Shown here: in pieces, positions 45,978 through 57,026 of the stretch
How positions within the stretch are numbered: the first letter of the stretch is position 1
Layout: each line of letters begins with the position of its first letter
Source: Limnephilus marmoratus
Lineage: Eukaryota > Arthropoda > Insecta > Trichoptera > Limnephilidae
NCBI GenBank assembly: GCA_917880885.1
Contig: OU862915.1
Location: 41,562,176-41,626,175 of the forward strand
Length of the DNA: 64,000 nt
Direction: 5' to 3'
The notes under the pieces: generated by a model
Database searches by the model: none
The model's input: only the letters and a program-made list of their open reading frames with translations
Told to the model about the DNA's origin: nothing
Translations under genes and position numbers: made by a program

Positions 45978-46847
45978 CAATAGGCCACTTGCATGGATTT
46001 CATAACGATTTGGAAAAAATCATGTGGATAGATCTTTTTACTAAGATTAAGAAAATGTTAGTAAAATTGTATAGAAATGTACAGTTTTTGTTATTTTTAA
46101 ATAAATAAATCCATTATTTAGGCTTGTGACGTCACTACATGAAAATGTCCCGTCTCCGAAAATGTTCCTATTATTTTTTTTAAATTCCACACTGATTTAT
46201 TTTTTTATATGGCATCACTTTGATTTCAGGCGAATTTTTGAATTCGTTCACTAGATTTATTGTTTGTTCTCTGCGAACTTATCATTTGGTTTCACTTTTT
46301 GACAGAAGCTCTGAAGAGAACCCCGTACTTTTAATGATCTACGGGGTTCTCTTCAGAACGTGCAGATGATGTCGGTACGTGTTTTAGAGGTATAATGATT
46401 ATGGTGCTGATTTTAACAAAATTAAATTTTATAATATTCGTATTATTATTATAATTTACAAGTACAAGTATATTACATTGAATTTAGTAATATAGACGCT
46501 GTTCATTATAATGATTTATGGTCAATAAGATGGATCAAGGAAAAAAATATTTATGAGATGTAATATTTTTGATATGCCTCGTTATTCTCCTGTGCCATTC
46601 GTGTGGAAAATGTTCTTTTTTTTTAAATGATTTTCGGCTATGTAATTATCGTTTTTTCAAACCTATAAAATTATGTCCCGTCTTTCCGGTTTATAAAAAA
46701 TGGTCTGATTTATCGGATTGAAATTTTCAAAAAATCCCCAGGGTTTCAAAATTACGATTAAAAAATAAAAAAAATACAGAATGTCTTAGAATATTTGCCT
46801 AAACCGGAAAAAAATTTAAAAAAATGTGATGCAAGTGGCCTATTGTT
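45978..46847. mobile_element. MITE-like unit, 18-bp TIRs
   Basis: ACAATAGGCCACTTGCAT at the left is the exact complement of the right end ATGCAAGTGGCCTATTGT. The ~870 bp between have no coding signal but hold a strong hairpin. A target duplication is not clear. Confidence 0.55.
46311..46356. repeat. 17-bp perfect stem hairpin, 12-base loop
   Basis: CTGAAGAGAACCCCGTA at 46311-46327 pairs exactly with 46340-46356. It lies inside the MITE-like unit. Confidence 0.85.
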
Positions 46848-47027
46848 TGAGTTTGAAACCAAATCCTGCTGAGGTCAGTTAGCTTAGCAAGCTGAATATT
46901 GTGTCTTTTCATTGTTATTATAACACTGAAGGTTGTTGAAATACTGTTTATCAGACTGTCATTTTTTAATATAGCGGTAATAATTATGGCTATTAGTGGC
47001 CACGTGTCACCGTTGAGGTTTGTTATA

Positions 47028-47262
47028 ATTAACATTGTTCACAAGAGAACGGAACGTTTCTACGACTCATTCTTGAGTTCAACAGTTCGCCTGTGAAATG
47101 ATTTGCCGGCCTCTGTGTTTCCTTAATCCTACGACATAGGTCTGATCAAGACCCAGGTTCACTCTTTTCTTTCCTCAAAAAGACCCATCACACACCGTCC
47201 TCAAAGACAACGTCACAGGAATGAGGGAAATTATTTTCCTGGGGCTCTCGATTTTAACCAAA
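47028..47262 (+). pseudogene. LINE-A C-terminus and tail
   Basis: The frame reads VHKRTERFYDSFLSSTVRL, a stop, then NDLPASVFP, another stop, and GLIKTQVHSFLSSKRP, parallel to 3718-3860. The stop after VRL is TGA here and TAG at the other locus; in both it sits where related LINEs have W. It ends in the shared SINE/LINE tail without an A-run. Confidence 0.7.
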
Positions 47263-47954
47263 TGAATGTCTAGAATATTCCGGTCTTACAGCGAACTTGT
47301 TACAGCGCACACAACCAAAAATAACATTTTAGAATATTTCAATTGATTGATCGATTACTAAAATATTCCTGTAGGTGATGCGGTTATTTTATAGTAAAAA
47401 AAAATATTCTTTCAAAACAGGTTTCTAATACCATTTATAGAGCAAATGAGGTTTCCAAAAAATCGCTCCGTTAATTTCGTTGTTTGGAATAATATTATTC
47501 AAGCAATTCTAAATTTTAATTTATTTACATAATCATACTGAAAATTTTAGTTAACATCCCCCTGAGGGTAAAAACAAAATTATTAATAATTCAGAGTGAA
47601 TAATTATGTTATTATTCAATGATTATATATACGCATAAAATTATGTAGGTTTTTTGTACCACTATCCACCGCGGTATAATCCTAATTTTAGCAGGAACCA
47701 ACTAATTAAATAAACGGTAATTGACACAACGTTGATAAATTAATGATTTTCATATTGACAAAGCGATATTTCAAAATTGTTTGGATTTTCACGTCGTGTT
47801 GAATATTAAATGGTTGAAAATTATAGGTAATATAAATAATACTGAATACACATTGACCGCAAAACCATGTTTACAATGTGGGAAAATATTAATATTGCTT
47901 TATTTGCATAATGAAATATTATAAAATGTTTTTGGGAATAACTTTTTAGGTTTT
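47263..47954. other. Unassigned A/T-rich sequence
   Basis: No supported feature. Confidence 0.5.
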
Positions 47955-48050
47955 TTTTTAATATTAACTCTACGCAGGAGCCTCTCAGGAAAATAATTTC
48001 TATCAGGGACCATGTCATATTTGACGATGCTTGTTTGGATTCTTTTTGGG
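47955..48050 (-). mobile_element. SINE/LINE-A tail fragment
   Basis: Reverse strand shows the shared tail (AGAAATTATTTTCCTGAGAGG, GAGTTAATATT) in diverged form. Confidence 0.5.
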
Positions 48051-48051
48051 A

Positions 48052-48440
48052 AGATTTTATTTATTTTATTTTAAATGCACATTTACAGTTATACATAACC
48101 AATAATAAACAAACATTTTATTTTATTAAGTAATAATAGCGTTTTTGAATTGATGAATATTTAGTTTAAAAATATCTATATCAGGGGGCTGGAAATTTAG
48201 TAAAATAATCATTTTTCCGAGCGGCATTACTAATGGTAAGTTAGTTCTGCATCTCGGAACAACAAAAGTTCTGTGTCTGCGCGCTCTTGTGAAGTTGTCG
48301 GGGACATAAAACTCAATTTTTTGTAATATATCGGGAATACAGATGTTACCGTTAAAAAGTTTATATGCTGTTGTCAGCAAAGAAGTTTTCCTTCTTTCGG
48401 CGAGGCTATTAATACCCAGCATGCCGGACAAAAAGGCTGA
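48052..48440 (-). pseudogene. LINE C-terminus, Jockey/CR1-type
   Basis: The minus frame contains LAERRKTSLLTTAYKLFNG, FYVPDNFTRARRHRTF and DIDIFKLNIHQFKN, the conserved end of ORF2 in this LINE group (usual: SLEERR ... LYKLLNG ... FYVP...R ... IDIF). The 3' UTR ends in ATAAAATAAATAAAAT at plus 48052-48070. About 105 codons survive and the RT core is absent. Confidence 0.75.
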
Positions 48441-48462
48441 TGGATATAATGAAGGAGTGTAC

Positions 48463-48750
48463 ATGGTCAGTTCTTGAAGTGACCTATTGCAGGAGGGAGG
48501 AAATACAGGCCGGCCAATCCTTTCACAGCCAAACTGTTGAACTCAAGAAGCAGTCCAGTAGAATTCCTTCAGAAAGATTCGTGTACGTATGTTGGGCGCG
48601 GTTTTGCGTGTTTCCCGACTGTGCAACGGTGCCAAAGGGATCAATGACGCTAGTTACTCGGAACATCTTAACTATTGTTATACCGGTAGAACAAGGAAAG
48701 CATACCTACCTGACGCATCTGCTCTAAAGATTGCAATCCGCTTGTTAAGG
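48463..48750 (-). pseudogene. LINE-A C-terminal relic
   Basis: Minus-strand text matches 3320-3440 (ACTAGCGTCATTGATC, CAGTCGGGAAACACGC) and then the DSFLSST/LPASVFP region at 48480-48560. It abuts the other LINE end at 48440 in the same orientation, so one copy landed beside or within the other. Confidence 0.6.
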
Positions 48751-49495
48751 TAGGAGAATCCACCAAAAGAACAGCTTACCGGTTACCCACCAATGAAATA
48801 TATTGTTAAAGAAGTAGAAAAAATTAAATAACCTAAATGAAACATAAAACAACAAGACACATTTGATTAAGGCTATGTATCCCGGAAAGATAAAAGATAC
48901 TGGGTTAGGGCCCCAGTTGCGACCGTTTCCTTATTATTTTTCAGTGTCTTGTTCTGTTTCATGCTTCGTTTAGATTTATCCTTATTATGTTCTTCTTCAA
49001 TGAAAGATTATACGTTTTAATTATTGGTTTTTCGAAAGCGATTGTCTATTGTTTCATGTATATTTTCTTTATTTATTAAATTTTTGTAACTGAAGGAACG
49101 GTTGGGTTTTAGCCGGTAGGCATATTGTAATAAATTAGTGTTATGAACACATAAGTCCTGTACGTACTTGTCTAATATGATCCACAAATTCCATCACAAA
49201 TTTAATAATTTTCACAATGCATGCAAGTAAGTAGGCACACATTTGTTTCATTCTATATATCCGCCATTCACTGGATGGTACTCGTATTTTGACCAGGGTT
49301 AGAAAGAACGAAAAAGGGGAAGGATAATTATTATACACATTTTTCAAGAACCTCCCTATACTTGAAGATATCAAAAATTGGTTTTCTGCACTATTGTACT
49401 AAATATAATATAATATAACTTTTAAGCAATAAGGTTGAAGTTTTTTTTAATTGAATACGTTAATAATAAATACATAGAGAAACAATTTTTTTGTG
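48751..49495. other. Unassigned sequence
   Basis: No supported feature. Confidence 0.5.
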
Positions 49496-49905
49496 ACTTA
49501 GCAGGGGTGCCAGAGTTCATGACTTTATACCACTTTACAAAAAAGTCAGTTGTCCGGTCACCAAAACTTCGAACATTATACATATACATCAGGAAAAAGC
49601 ACGATAAACATGCTTATTCGTTAAACATTAGATATTCAAAAAATATTCTCAAATGTCACATATATGAAAAACAAATGTTTTGGGATCGTTTTTCGGTCTT
49701 TGGGCCAACCTACTAATAGTCGTTCAAGACTCGGATTCATTAAGTACTTTTTTACATTAGTCAGTGAGTATATAAGTGACGGACGACTCCCACTTTTTTT
49801 TTCCTCCCGCGATTTTCCGAGAGAGTCCTGCTGGAAAGGTAAAAAGGTCTCCCTCAACCAGTCTATCGAACATGCTCACCACGCAGGAGGTAGGAGATGC
49901 ACATT
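49496..49905 (+). mobile_element. Fragments of SINE-A body
   Basis: CTTAGCAGGGGTGCCAGAGT at 49497 matches the SINE-A middle. CGAGAGAGTCCTGCTGG ... CTCCCTCAACCAGTCTAT at 49815-49870 matches the body variant at 63035-63080 (reverse strand copy). The stretch between is unassigned, so this may be two insertions. Confidence 0.4.
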
Positions 49906-50439
49906 CAAGTCTTGCTCGGGGTTTGCGGACAATGGATTAACCAAATTATGATTCAATAAGTAATTCCTATTGTTTTCAGACAAATATTTACCGGTAAGTT
50001 TGCACTGATTTTAATTTTGCATTAAATGATGCATTACACATCATTGATTTAAACTGCATACAACACAGTGTGGAATTAAATATAGACGTGGGAACATAGG
50101 GACATAATATATTGTGTTGGGAAAAATGTTTGCGCTATTTGTCTCTAATTTTGTAAATGAAACATTGAAATAAAATAGTGTGTTTGATGGTCTGATTTTA
50201 ACGGACCATCGAAAAGTGGAATTAGTAAATAATAATTATTGTTTTGGGTTTACAGCAACGTGTATTAATGTTCCGCTTGCTATAATTTTTCTTGAAAACT
50301 ATGTAGATGTGAGTGATATTTAAATGACAATGAATAGAATTATTTCAAATACGATTTTCATATTTTTAAAATTTATATGTTTCTAGCGGGTACCCGGCAT
50401 GGATTGCTATGCCATTTAATAAAGAAATTGTTTCTCCCT
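49906..50439. other. Unassigned A/T-rich sequence
   Basis: No supported feature. Confidence 0.5.
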
Positions 50440-50632
50440 GCGTGTCCTTTTCCATTTGTCCCGTTTCCTTTCCGCCTCCCCTTCCCACTCGCATTGCCAC
50501 TCCGCCTCCTACACCATCCCTCTCCCCACTCCACTCCCCCTTGCCGATCCCGCGAACCCCCCTCCCGAGTTCCCCTCCCCCCTCCCTGGTTCCCCTCCCC
50601 GCTCCAGTATTCCATACATTCAGTCCCGGTAC
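50440..50632. repeat. Pyrimidine-rich tract
   Basis: Long C/T run with CCCCTCCC-type repeats. The open frames on both strands (50373-50715) are products of the skewed composition. Confidence 0.75.
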
Positions 50633-51079
50633 ATTCAGTTTTCACATATAATGTAGCTTTTTATTTGTTAAAGAATTTTACAAATCTTTTTAGTGGTTTA
50701 GGCATGAAAGCATGAAACAAACAAACACACGCACTTTCGCATTTATAGTAGATAATAGATATTATTTTTCCTTTGGAGGGGTGCAGACATACGTTCTACA
50801 TTTGTCCAATTTTCGACTGTCGACATTGTGTGTAAGAAAGAGGGGCAACAAACGCAAAACAATCAGCGTATTGACATTTGACGTTTTAGAATTTTTGGAA
50901 TTCACTCACTACTCAATATATTATACGTATTTACCACTATATTCCTGCAGCTCTTACAAAAGGTGAGAATTCGTTCCATACAAAATGTAAGAGGAAAATA
51001 ATTTTTTTCACTAAAATTTTTTTCGTCAATTTTTCCGATGTTTTCAATTTTTTTTTATTATCACATGTGACCAGTATTC
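50633..51079. other. Unassigned sequence
   Basis: No supported feature. Confidence 0.5.
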
Positions 51080-51089
51080 GTCTTTTTAA

Positions 51090-51890
51090 AAATCATGTGT
51101 ACACGAATTCTGCAACAAGAACTGCTCTTGGAAATCGAGAATGGTATCCCTTGGATTGCGTCAGCAGAGAATTTCGCGTCTCGAGTTTTTGCAGGTTTTA
51201 ACTTAAGGTAGATTCTGCGTATGAGTCCATAAGCTTCAATAATAATTATACATGCGGAACAGTCAATTTCTCAGAATTTTGAATATAGTGTGCAACTCAA
51301 ATATAAAACTTTACTCGGTGCGTGAGAATGGATTCCTTTGACTTTATTTTTATTTTTTTAATTATTGTATAAAAGTAACATGGGAATTTATACCCGCTAA
51401 GCTACTGCAAGTAGCTTTTACATATATTATAAACATATTTATAAACATATTTATAAACATATTTATATATATACACTAAACGTTGTGATAATGTGATATG
51501 AAATGTTGATAATTATTATTCAGAGACCGTAAAGACCGTATGAAGAAAACGTGATATAATAAAGGTTTTCTTCGAAATGCGTTAGCGATTTAATCCGCTA
51601 CTGCAATTTTGACAGATCGTTCGGAACATGAAACCTTTTTTAACTTTAGAGTGAATCTGCATGCGAGTCTCCAGCTTTAATTGACACCATACCCAGAACA
51701 CGAAAATGGTTTTCCTCCGATTTTCACACTAAAAACACGTGTATGGTTTCCTTCGAATTGTGTCCGTAGATGAATCCAACATTGCATTATGAACACAAAA
51801 GTGGTTTTAAATTTGGAACGGATCTGCGTAGGGGTCCACCAGCTTAAATTATATTGAACTCAGTGAATTGTTTTCCTACATTTTACAGGA
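51090..51890. repeat. Decayed tandem repeat, about 170-250-bp unit
   Basis: A set of phrases recurs in fixed order: GG(T/A)TTCCTT(C/T)GAATTG, then TTTTAACTTTAGAGTGAATC or a variant, CTGCGTA-GAGTCC, CAGCTTAAATT, and ACACGAAAATGGTTTTCC. Anchors for CTGCGTA(T/G)G-like text are near 51215, 51658 and 51825. Divergence is high and spacing irregular. Confidence 0.5.
51424..51472. repeat. 12-bp tandem repeat (ATAAACATATTT)
   Basis: Three to four consecutive units. Confidence 0.85.
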
Positions 51891-52289
51891 AATTTATTTA
51901 CTGAATTAATTTTTTAATAATTTTATATTTATTGAACTATTTACAATAATTAATATAGATTTTTTTTATTTAACTTTTATTATGGCAGAAGTGAAGCAAT
52001 ATATAAAGAAAGCACAACATTTTTTTTACTTTCGGTATAGGATTGTCATATTTTTTTTATATTAATTTCCCCATCGCATAATGATAAGAAATTAAAATAA
52101 AACTGTAAAAGGATGTTGAATCACGTATATCTTTGTGTCTAACCTGATATTTAGAAACTTCGTTGCATACGTTTGCACATACCTAACAGCTGTGTTTAAC
52201 TTTTTCAGGGTTTAGTAATAATATCTTAAAAACGTAGCTGCAACACTGTGAAAGAAACCCGTTCTCGCTTACTGAGTGTAATTTTTTTT
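51891..52289. other. Unassigned A/T-rich sequence
   Basis: May be the interior of the hAT-like unit that ends at 52361. No coding signal. Confidence 0.35.
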
Positions 52290-52361
52290 TCTGCAGGCCG
52301 AACCAAAAGTGCTCGCGGGCCGCACCAAAAAGCTTCGCGGGCCGCAGGTTCTCCACCCCTG
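52290..52361 (-). mobile_element. hAT-like right end
   Basis: GGGCCGCAGGTTCTCCACCC ending in CTG is the complement of the CAGGGGTGG-x-x-AACC-x-GCGGCCC hAT end. GCGGGCCGCACC repeats subterminally. The following eight bases, ATTTAGAC, would be the target copy; I do not find the left end. Confidence 0.6.
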
Positions 52362-53287
52362 ATTTAGACGATCAAAGGGTTTTTACTTACATTATAGTAT
52401 ATATTTTTGAAATATTCCAATGAAAAAATTAGGCTACGTTATATACTATAAGGTTTGAAAAATTCTAGGTAACATAAAATACAAGTAAGTGATGTAGACG
52501 TAGTTTATCTGCCAAACGAACAATAATATTAATGAAAACGTACAAATTGTTTTTAAACATTAATTTTGACCGTGGTAGAAACAGTTTACACATTCGGTGT
52601 TTGAAGTTTGCCAAGTTTAAATTATTGTCAAATGTGTCAGTGTAGATCACGGAATTTTGAAATGCTGTAGAATATAAAATGTTAATTGTTCAGGAGAGCA
52701 AAAAGAAAGGTTTTTATTTTTTCAATAAATTATATCTCTTGTTTTTGTACAATTGTGCATTTTTTAAAAAAATAAAATTGAATGGATCTTTCAAACACAA
52801 ATTATATTTTTTGAAATTTTTTTTAATAACAGTTTTTAATTTATTTCAAATTAATAAGAAAAAAATTCTCTTCAAATGCATATCATAAAGACGAAATTAT
52901 TTCAACTATTATTATTATTTCATTTTAGGCGAAAATTGACATATTTAACTAATTTTTAGATTTATTGTTCTTTACAGCATTCCAAATTTCCGCGACCGAT
53001 ATGATTAAGCATTTATTTTTATGGCTCGTCGATATATTAATGCCAATGTCATAAATTTAGCCTTCTTTTAATTTAGGATATATTGATTTTGTTATGCCTC
53101 CCGGTGATATTTTATAGCATATTTCATATGTTAAACACGGACACATGGCACACATAATATAAGATTTATGGTTAGCATTCGAAAATTGCTTTCCTCATCA
53201 TCTCAAAACTTAGCATTTTGAGATGTCTGACTAATCAACAGGACGATAGATGTAATATAAATAATACTGTCTTATGAATATGTCTTA
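52362..53287. other. Unassigned A/T-rich sequence
   Basis: No supported feature. Confidence 0.5.
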
Positions 53288-53289
53288 TA

Positions 53290-54215
53290 TTAGGTCCTTA
53301 CATATGAAATTGGCGTTTTGTATGGGAGGAACTTAAAGTCGATTTTTTTTTGATAAATCATATTTATTTAATCAAAGTATGTACCATTGCTATCTATGCA
53401 CTTTTGCCATCTCATAGGTAGTTCATCGATCCCTTTACTAAAAAAACCATTTGGACGGGAATCAATAAAATCTTTGAAAGCGGTTTGGACTGCCCCATCG
53501 GAGTTGAATTTTTTCCCTTGAAAGAAGTTATCCAAATTTCGAAAAAAAATGGTAATCTGTTGGGGCAAGGTCCGGAGAGTACGGTGGATGTTTTAAACAT
53601 TCGAATTGAAGCTCCTCTAATTTGGTAGCCGTCTGTTGTGCAGTGTGTGGTCTAGCGTTCTAACGCGCGTTTGTTGATTTGCTTCACTCGTGAGGTACCC
53701 ACCTTTCAAGCTTTTTCACCTTCCCAATTTGCTTCAAGTGGATTAAAACAGTTTTATCACTAACACCGCAGCCTGCAGCTACCTCGGACGTGGTTTGCGA
53801 TGGATTCGCTTCCACAATAGCCTTCAATTCTTCATTATCAACTTTGGTCTCCGGCCGTCCACGGGGCTTGTTCGGCAGGTCGAAATTTCCAGAACGAAAA
53901 CGTTGGAACCAAAAACGCACTGTGTTTTCTTTTGCGGCACCGTCGCCGTACACATCATTAATCCTTCGAGCCGTTTCTGCAGCACTGGTGCCACGGTGGA
54001 ACTCGTACTCGTAAATAACGCAATATTTCAAGTTTTCCATTTTGTAAACTAAGTGACACAAAAAAAAACAATTAAGGAAAAAACAAATGAATTATAATTT
54101 TCGAAACACAAATACATGAGTAAATAGCTGTATAAATTTGAATTTGGAATTCCTAACCAAAGAGAAGATATTTGAGATCAAAGTTGCAACGCCACTTCCA
54201 TATGTAAGGACCTAA
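53290..54215 (-). mobile_element. mariner element, internally deleted, 926 bp
   Basis: TIRs start TTAGGTCCTTACATATG at 53290 and its complement ends at 54215. TA flanks both ends (53288-53289 and 54216-54217), the mariner target. Full mariners are near 1.3 kb, so roughly 350-400 bp are missing, all from the middle of the transposase. Confidence 0.9.
53368..54040 (-). pseudogene. mariner transposase with central deletion
   Basis: The minus frame 54040-53684 (start MENLKYCVIYEYEF) holds the paired N-terminal helix-turn-helix domains (GTSAAETARRINDVYG, VRFWFQRFRSGNFDL, GRP linker, TTSEVAAGCGVS) and ends at WVPHE. Coding resumes in another frame at about 53655 with NARPHTAQQ, then HPPYSPDLAPTDYHFF with the third catalytic aspartate, and the C-terminus WQKCIDSNGTYFD at 53368. 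The first catalytic Asp and the one preceding NARPH are lost, so it is inactive but could still bind ends. Confidence 0.9.
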
Positions 54216-54217
54216 TA

Positions 54218-54879
54218 TTTTAACGATTTTCTTGCATAAAATGGCGGGTTTAACGATAATTTCTACACTTTACGTTAGTAACCCGGGGACATAAAATATT
54301 ATGTAATTAATAGTTATAATTGTGAATCTTAGTTGTAAGTCAGTAATATTAATTACTTTAAATACTTATTTGTACAGCGCCCTTGAGGTGATTTTTCACA
54401 AAAACGGCGCTACATAAATTAGCCAAATATTATTAATAAAATAACTCTTGGAATTTTGATTTCTTTATCAAGATTGTTTTTCCCGAAAATAAGTTTCAAC
54501 TATATATCTCAAAGCTAAAGATACTGAAAACTTTGCAATTTAATTATAATAATTAAATTATCGTAAATTGCACTGAGAATTAATTGAAATTTATTTCCAC
54601 CCTGGACATTATTTCTTTTCATCTATTTTGTCCATCGTCGTGCAATTTACTCCAAAATCACGAATGTAGTGAAGCCCAGTTAACAAAACTTTAAGTTGTT
54701 TGTCGAATGTATTTGAAATAGTCTTCTGATGTTTTTCAAGATCCAATACACTTTGATTCTATCATATATTTATCGAAATTCTTTTATAGGGAGGGGAGGT
54801 CTTAAGCCAATAATACCGATTGTTCGGGAGAGCCAAATAAAGATTTTCTTGTCTCTGCAAAACAACCATCAGGAATCTA
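54218..54879. other. Unassigned A/T-rich sequence
   Basis: No supported feature. Confidence 0.5.
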
Positions 54880-55264
54880 ACTTTTTACATGAATACCGCA
54901 CCAGAGTCCCAACTATTCCGTCAGGAGCCAGTGAGACTATGGCATCCCCAATCGTGGTATTTTGTGAGGCCGGAGGTAGTGGAAAGGGAAGGAGATAGGG
55001 ATAATGAAGGTGGGGAAGTACCTGGTCACCAAATACGGCTAAAGCCATTTCAGGCAACGTTTCAATTCGGAATGGTAGTCCTACACCAGGGCGAAACTGA
55101 GAGTATCTTCCACTCTGGAACGTGCCGCAAATATACTAATATTATTTTAAACGAATAAATTGTGAAATACACAAATAAATCAAAAAATTGGCCACGCCGG
55201 GATTTGATCCCGCGACCTTCGGAATACGAGTCAAGAGCCTTACCGCTGGACGACGCCGGCCGTA
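54880..55264 (-). mobile_element. SINE-B, full length, tRNA-derived head
   Basis: On the minus strand the head begins GCCGGCGTCGTCCAGCGG. An A-box-like GTCCAGCGGTAAGGC and a B box GGGATCAAATCC (complement of plus 55200-55211) follow, about 35 bases apart, as in a Pol III promoter. A CCA is absent and the acceptor stem does not close, so it is a SINE head and not a tRNA gene. The body and tail match 40064-40343, ending CATGTAAAAAG. Confidence 0.8.
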
Positions 55265-55640
55265 ACATATTCACTAATATAAGATAATTTATACTTTTAA
55301 GTTCATCAAATTTAATATCATGATTTATTTTTGGACTATTATGCCGTGTTGTGCTACCTCTATCCTAAGTCATCGTTTTGGAAAGCGTTACAGTGTCCAT
55401 CATCAGGAAAAATGTGTATTCGATTACAAGGTTATATTTAGTTTTGAGGTATCTCATCAGAAGACAGTTGAGTAGGTTCATCATTAGAGTGGCAAGTTGG
55501 TCGCACAGTTACGGAAATAGCAGATATACGCTCGACTGCTGGGCACCTTCAGTATCGAGTAGTTTTGCTTCAGAATTACAAATCATCCATAAAAACGTTT
55601 ATTCGTCCAGTTAAATATTCATTGATAACGATATATTGAT
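55265..55640. other. Unassigned sequence
   Basis: No supported feature. Confidence 0.45.
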
Positions 55641-55641
55641 A

Positions 55642-55747
55642 ATATTAATTTAAAATAAAACAATAACTTTGCAAACACCACTATTTAAAGTGGTAAAAGT
55701 GATAAAAGTGGTGTTTACAAAGTTATTGTTTTATTTTAAATTAATAA
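55642..55747. repeat. Palindrome, ~40-bp arms, 26-base spacer
   Basis: Positions 55642-55681 pair with 55708-55747 with very few mismatches. The spacer repeats AAGTGGTAAAAGTGATAAAAG. Related AAGTGGTAAAAAC text occurs at the ends of the inverted pair at 57027-57718. Confidence 0.8.
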
Positions 55748-55824
55748 TACCACATCACAAAGTATCCTCTTCATATGAACAAAAATAAAGTATCTTAAAA
55801 TGTTTTATAATTTTGTATTTTTAA

Positions 55825-56231
55825 ATATTTTTTATGTGCACACCGCACAAGAGTCCCAACTGCTCCCAACCGCCTGGAGCCAGTGAGACTATGGCATCCC
55901 CAATTGGGGTACGTTGTGAGGCTGTAGGTAGAGGGGATGGAAAGAGATCAAAAAGAGAAAGGTGGGGAAGGATCTGGCTATTCAGATCGAGTCAGCAAAC
56001 ACGACCAAAGCCATTTCAAGCAACATTTCAATTCTGAATGGTGGTCTCACAACAGGGCGATACTGAGAGTATCTTCCAATCTGGAACGTGCCGAAAATAT
56101 GTCACATATTATTTTTAAATGATTTAATTGCGAAATGACCCAAATCGATCAAAGAAAAATTTACTTCTTTCTAACCCCCGACCTCCGGATCGCTAGTCGA
56201 GTGCCTTATCCCACGACCACGGAGGCCGTCA
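55825..56231 (-). mobile_element. SINE-B, second full copy
   Basis: Same orientation and family as 54880-55264. The head (GACGGCCTCCGTGGTCGTGG, later GGTCGGGGGTTAG as a degraded B box) carries a different tRNA-like sequence. The body and tail are well conserved (CCCCAATTGGGGATGCCAT). Confidence 0.75.
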
Positions 56232-57026
56232 ATTATTTTGTAACCTATTTTAGCTTCGTTGGCGTTTTGGATCAGTCCATGCAACATTTTTGTAAGGCAT
56301 GATTTGAATCTAAAACTAAACTAGGTAACTATGGGTAGGCAGAAAGGATGGACCACCGAACAACTTGGCCTTGGCACACACTCTTGCCTCATTCACTTTC
56401 ATACATCGTCTCATACATACTCTTCTATTACTCTGACTCTTGACATGGCCCATCTCAAGTATCTGGTTCACTTCCTCGGGCGTCCCCGACTTCTTCTACC
56501 ATTCACATTTGCGTCATATGATGATAAACACATTAATTACCACTTTCCAATAAGATACACAAGGTCAAACCAACTATTCAATATCCCACACTAAAAAACA
56601 AATTATACACAGCATTAATTTCTCCGAAGGAGATGCACAAAATACTATATCTTTTTCGAAGCTGATATTTTCCATTTGTCCTCAGGCCAATTAATAAATT
56701 AATTAATTTGTTAATTACGAACCCTCCACCCCTGGTGTAAGTTATTTTTTTCATACTCATTATGTTAGTTTTCCTTAATATGTTACTTTTCTTACTAAAA
56801 TATGTATAACTGTTTGTTTCCCAAATAAACGAAAATAAAAAATAACAAAAAAAATAAAATCTGTGACTAAAGTTATTTTACCCCATGTTCGTAGGAGTAA
56901 TAACGAATAAAAATTAGGAGTAGGTAATAACAATAAGGTACTAACGATTTCTGAACAAGAAAAAAAATCAGACATAAAATTTGTACTTCTTATAACACAG
57001 CAAACTTATTTTGTGGCACCATTTTG
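56232..57026. other. Unassigned sequence
   Basis: No supported feature; the open frame at 56331-56594 has no recognisable domain. Confidence 0.45.

Noticed and set aside
50373..50715. Proline/serine-rich and glycine-rich open frames
   Set aside because: They exist in several frames on both strands of a pyrimidine-rich tract, as expected from composition alone.
53790..54052. Plus-strand open frames opposite the mariner transposase
   Set aside because: They are antisense shadows of the N-terminal transposase frame.
55190..55264. Functional tRNA gene on the minus strand
   Set aside because: The acceptor arm does not pair, and it continues directly into the SINE-B body.
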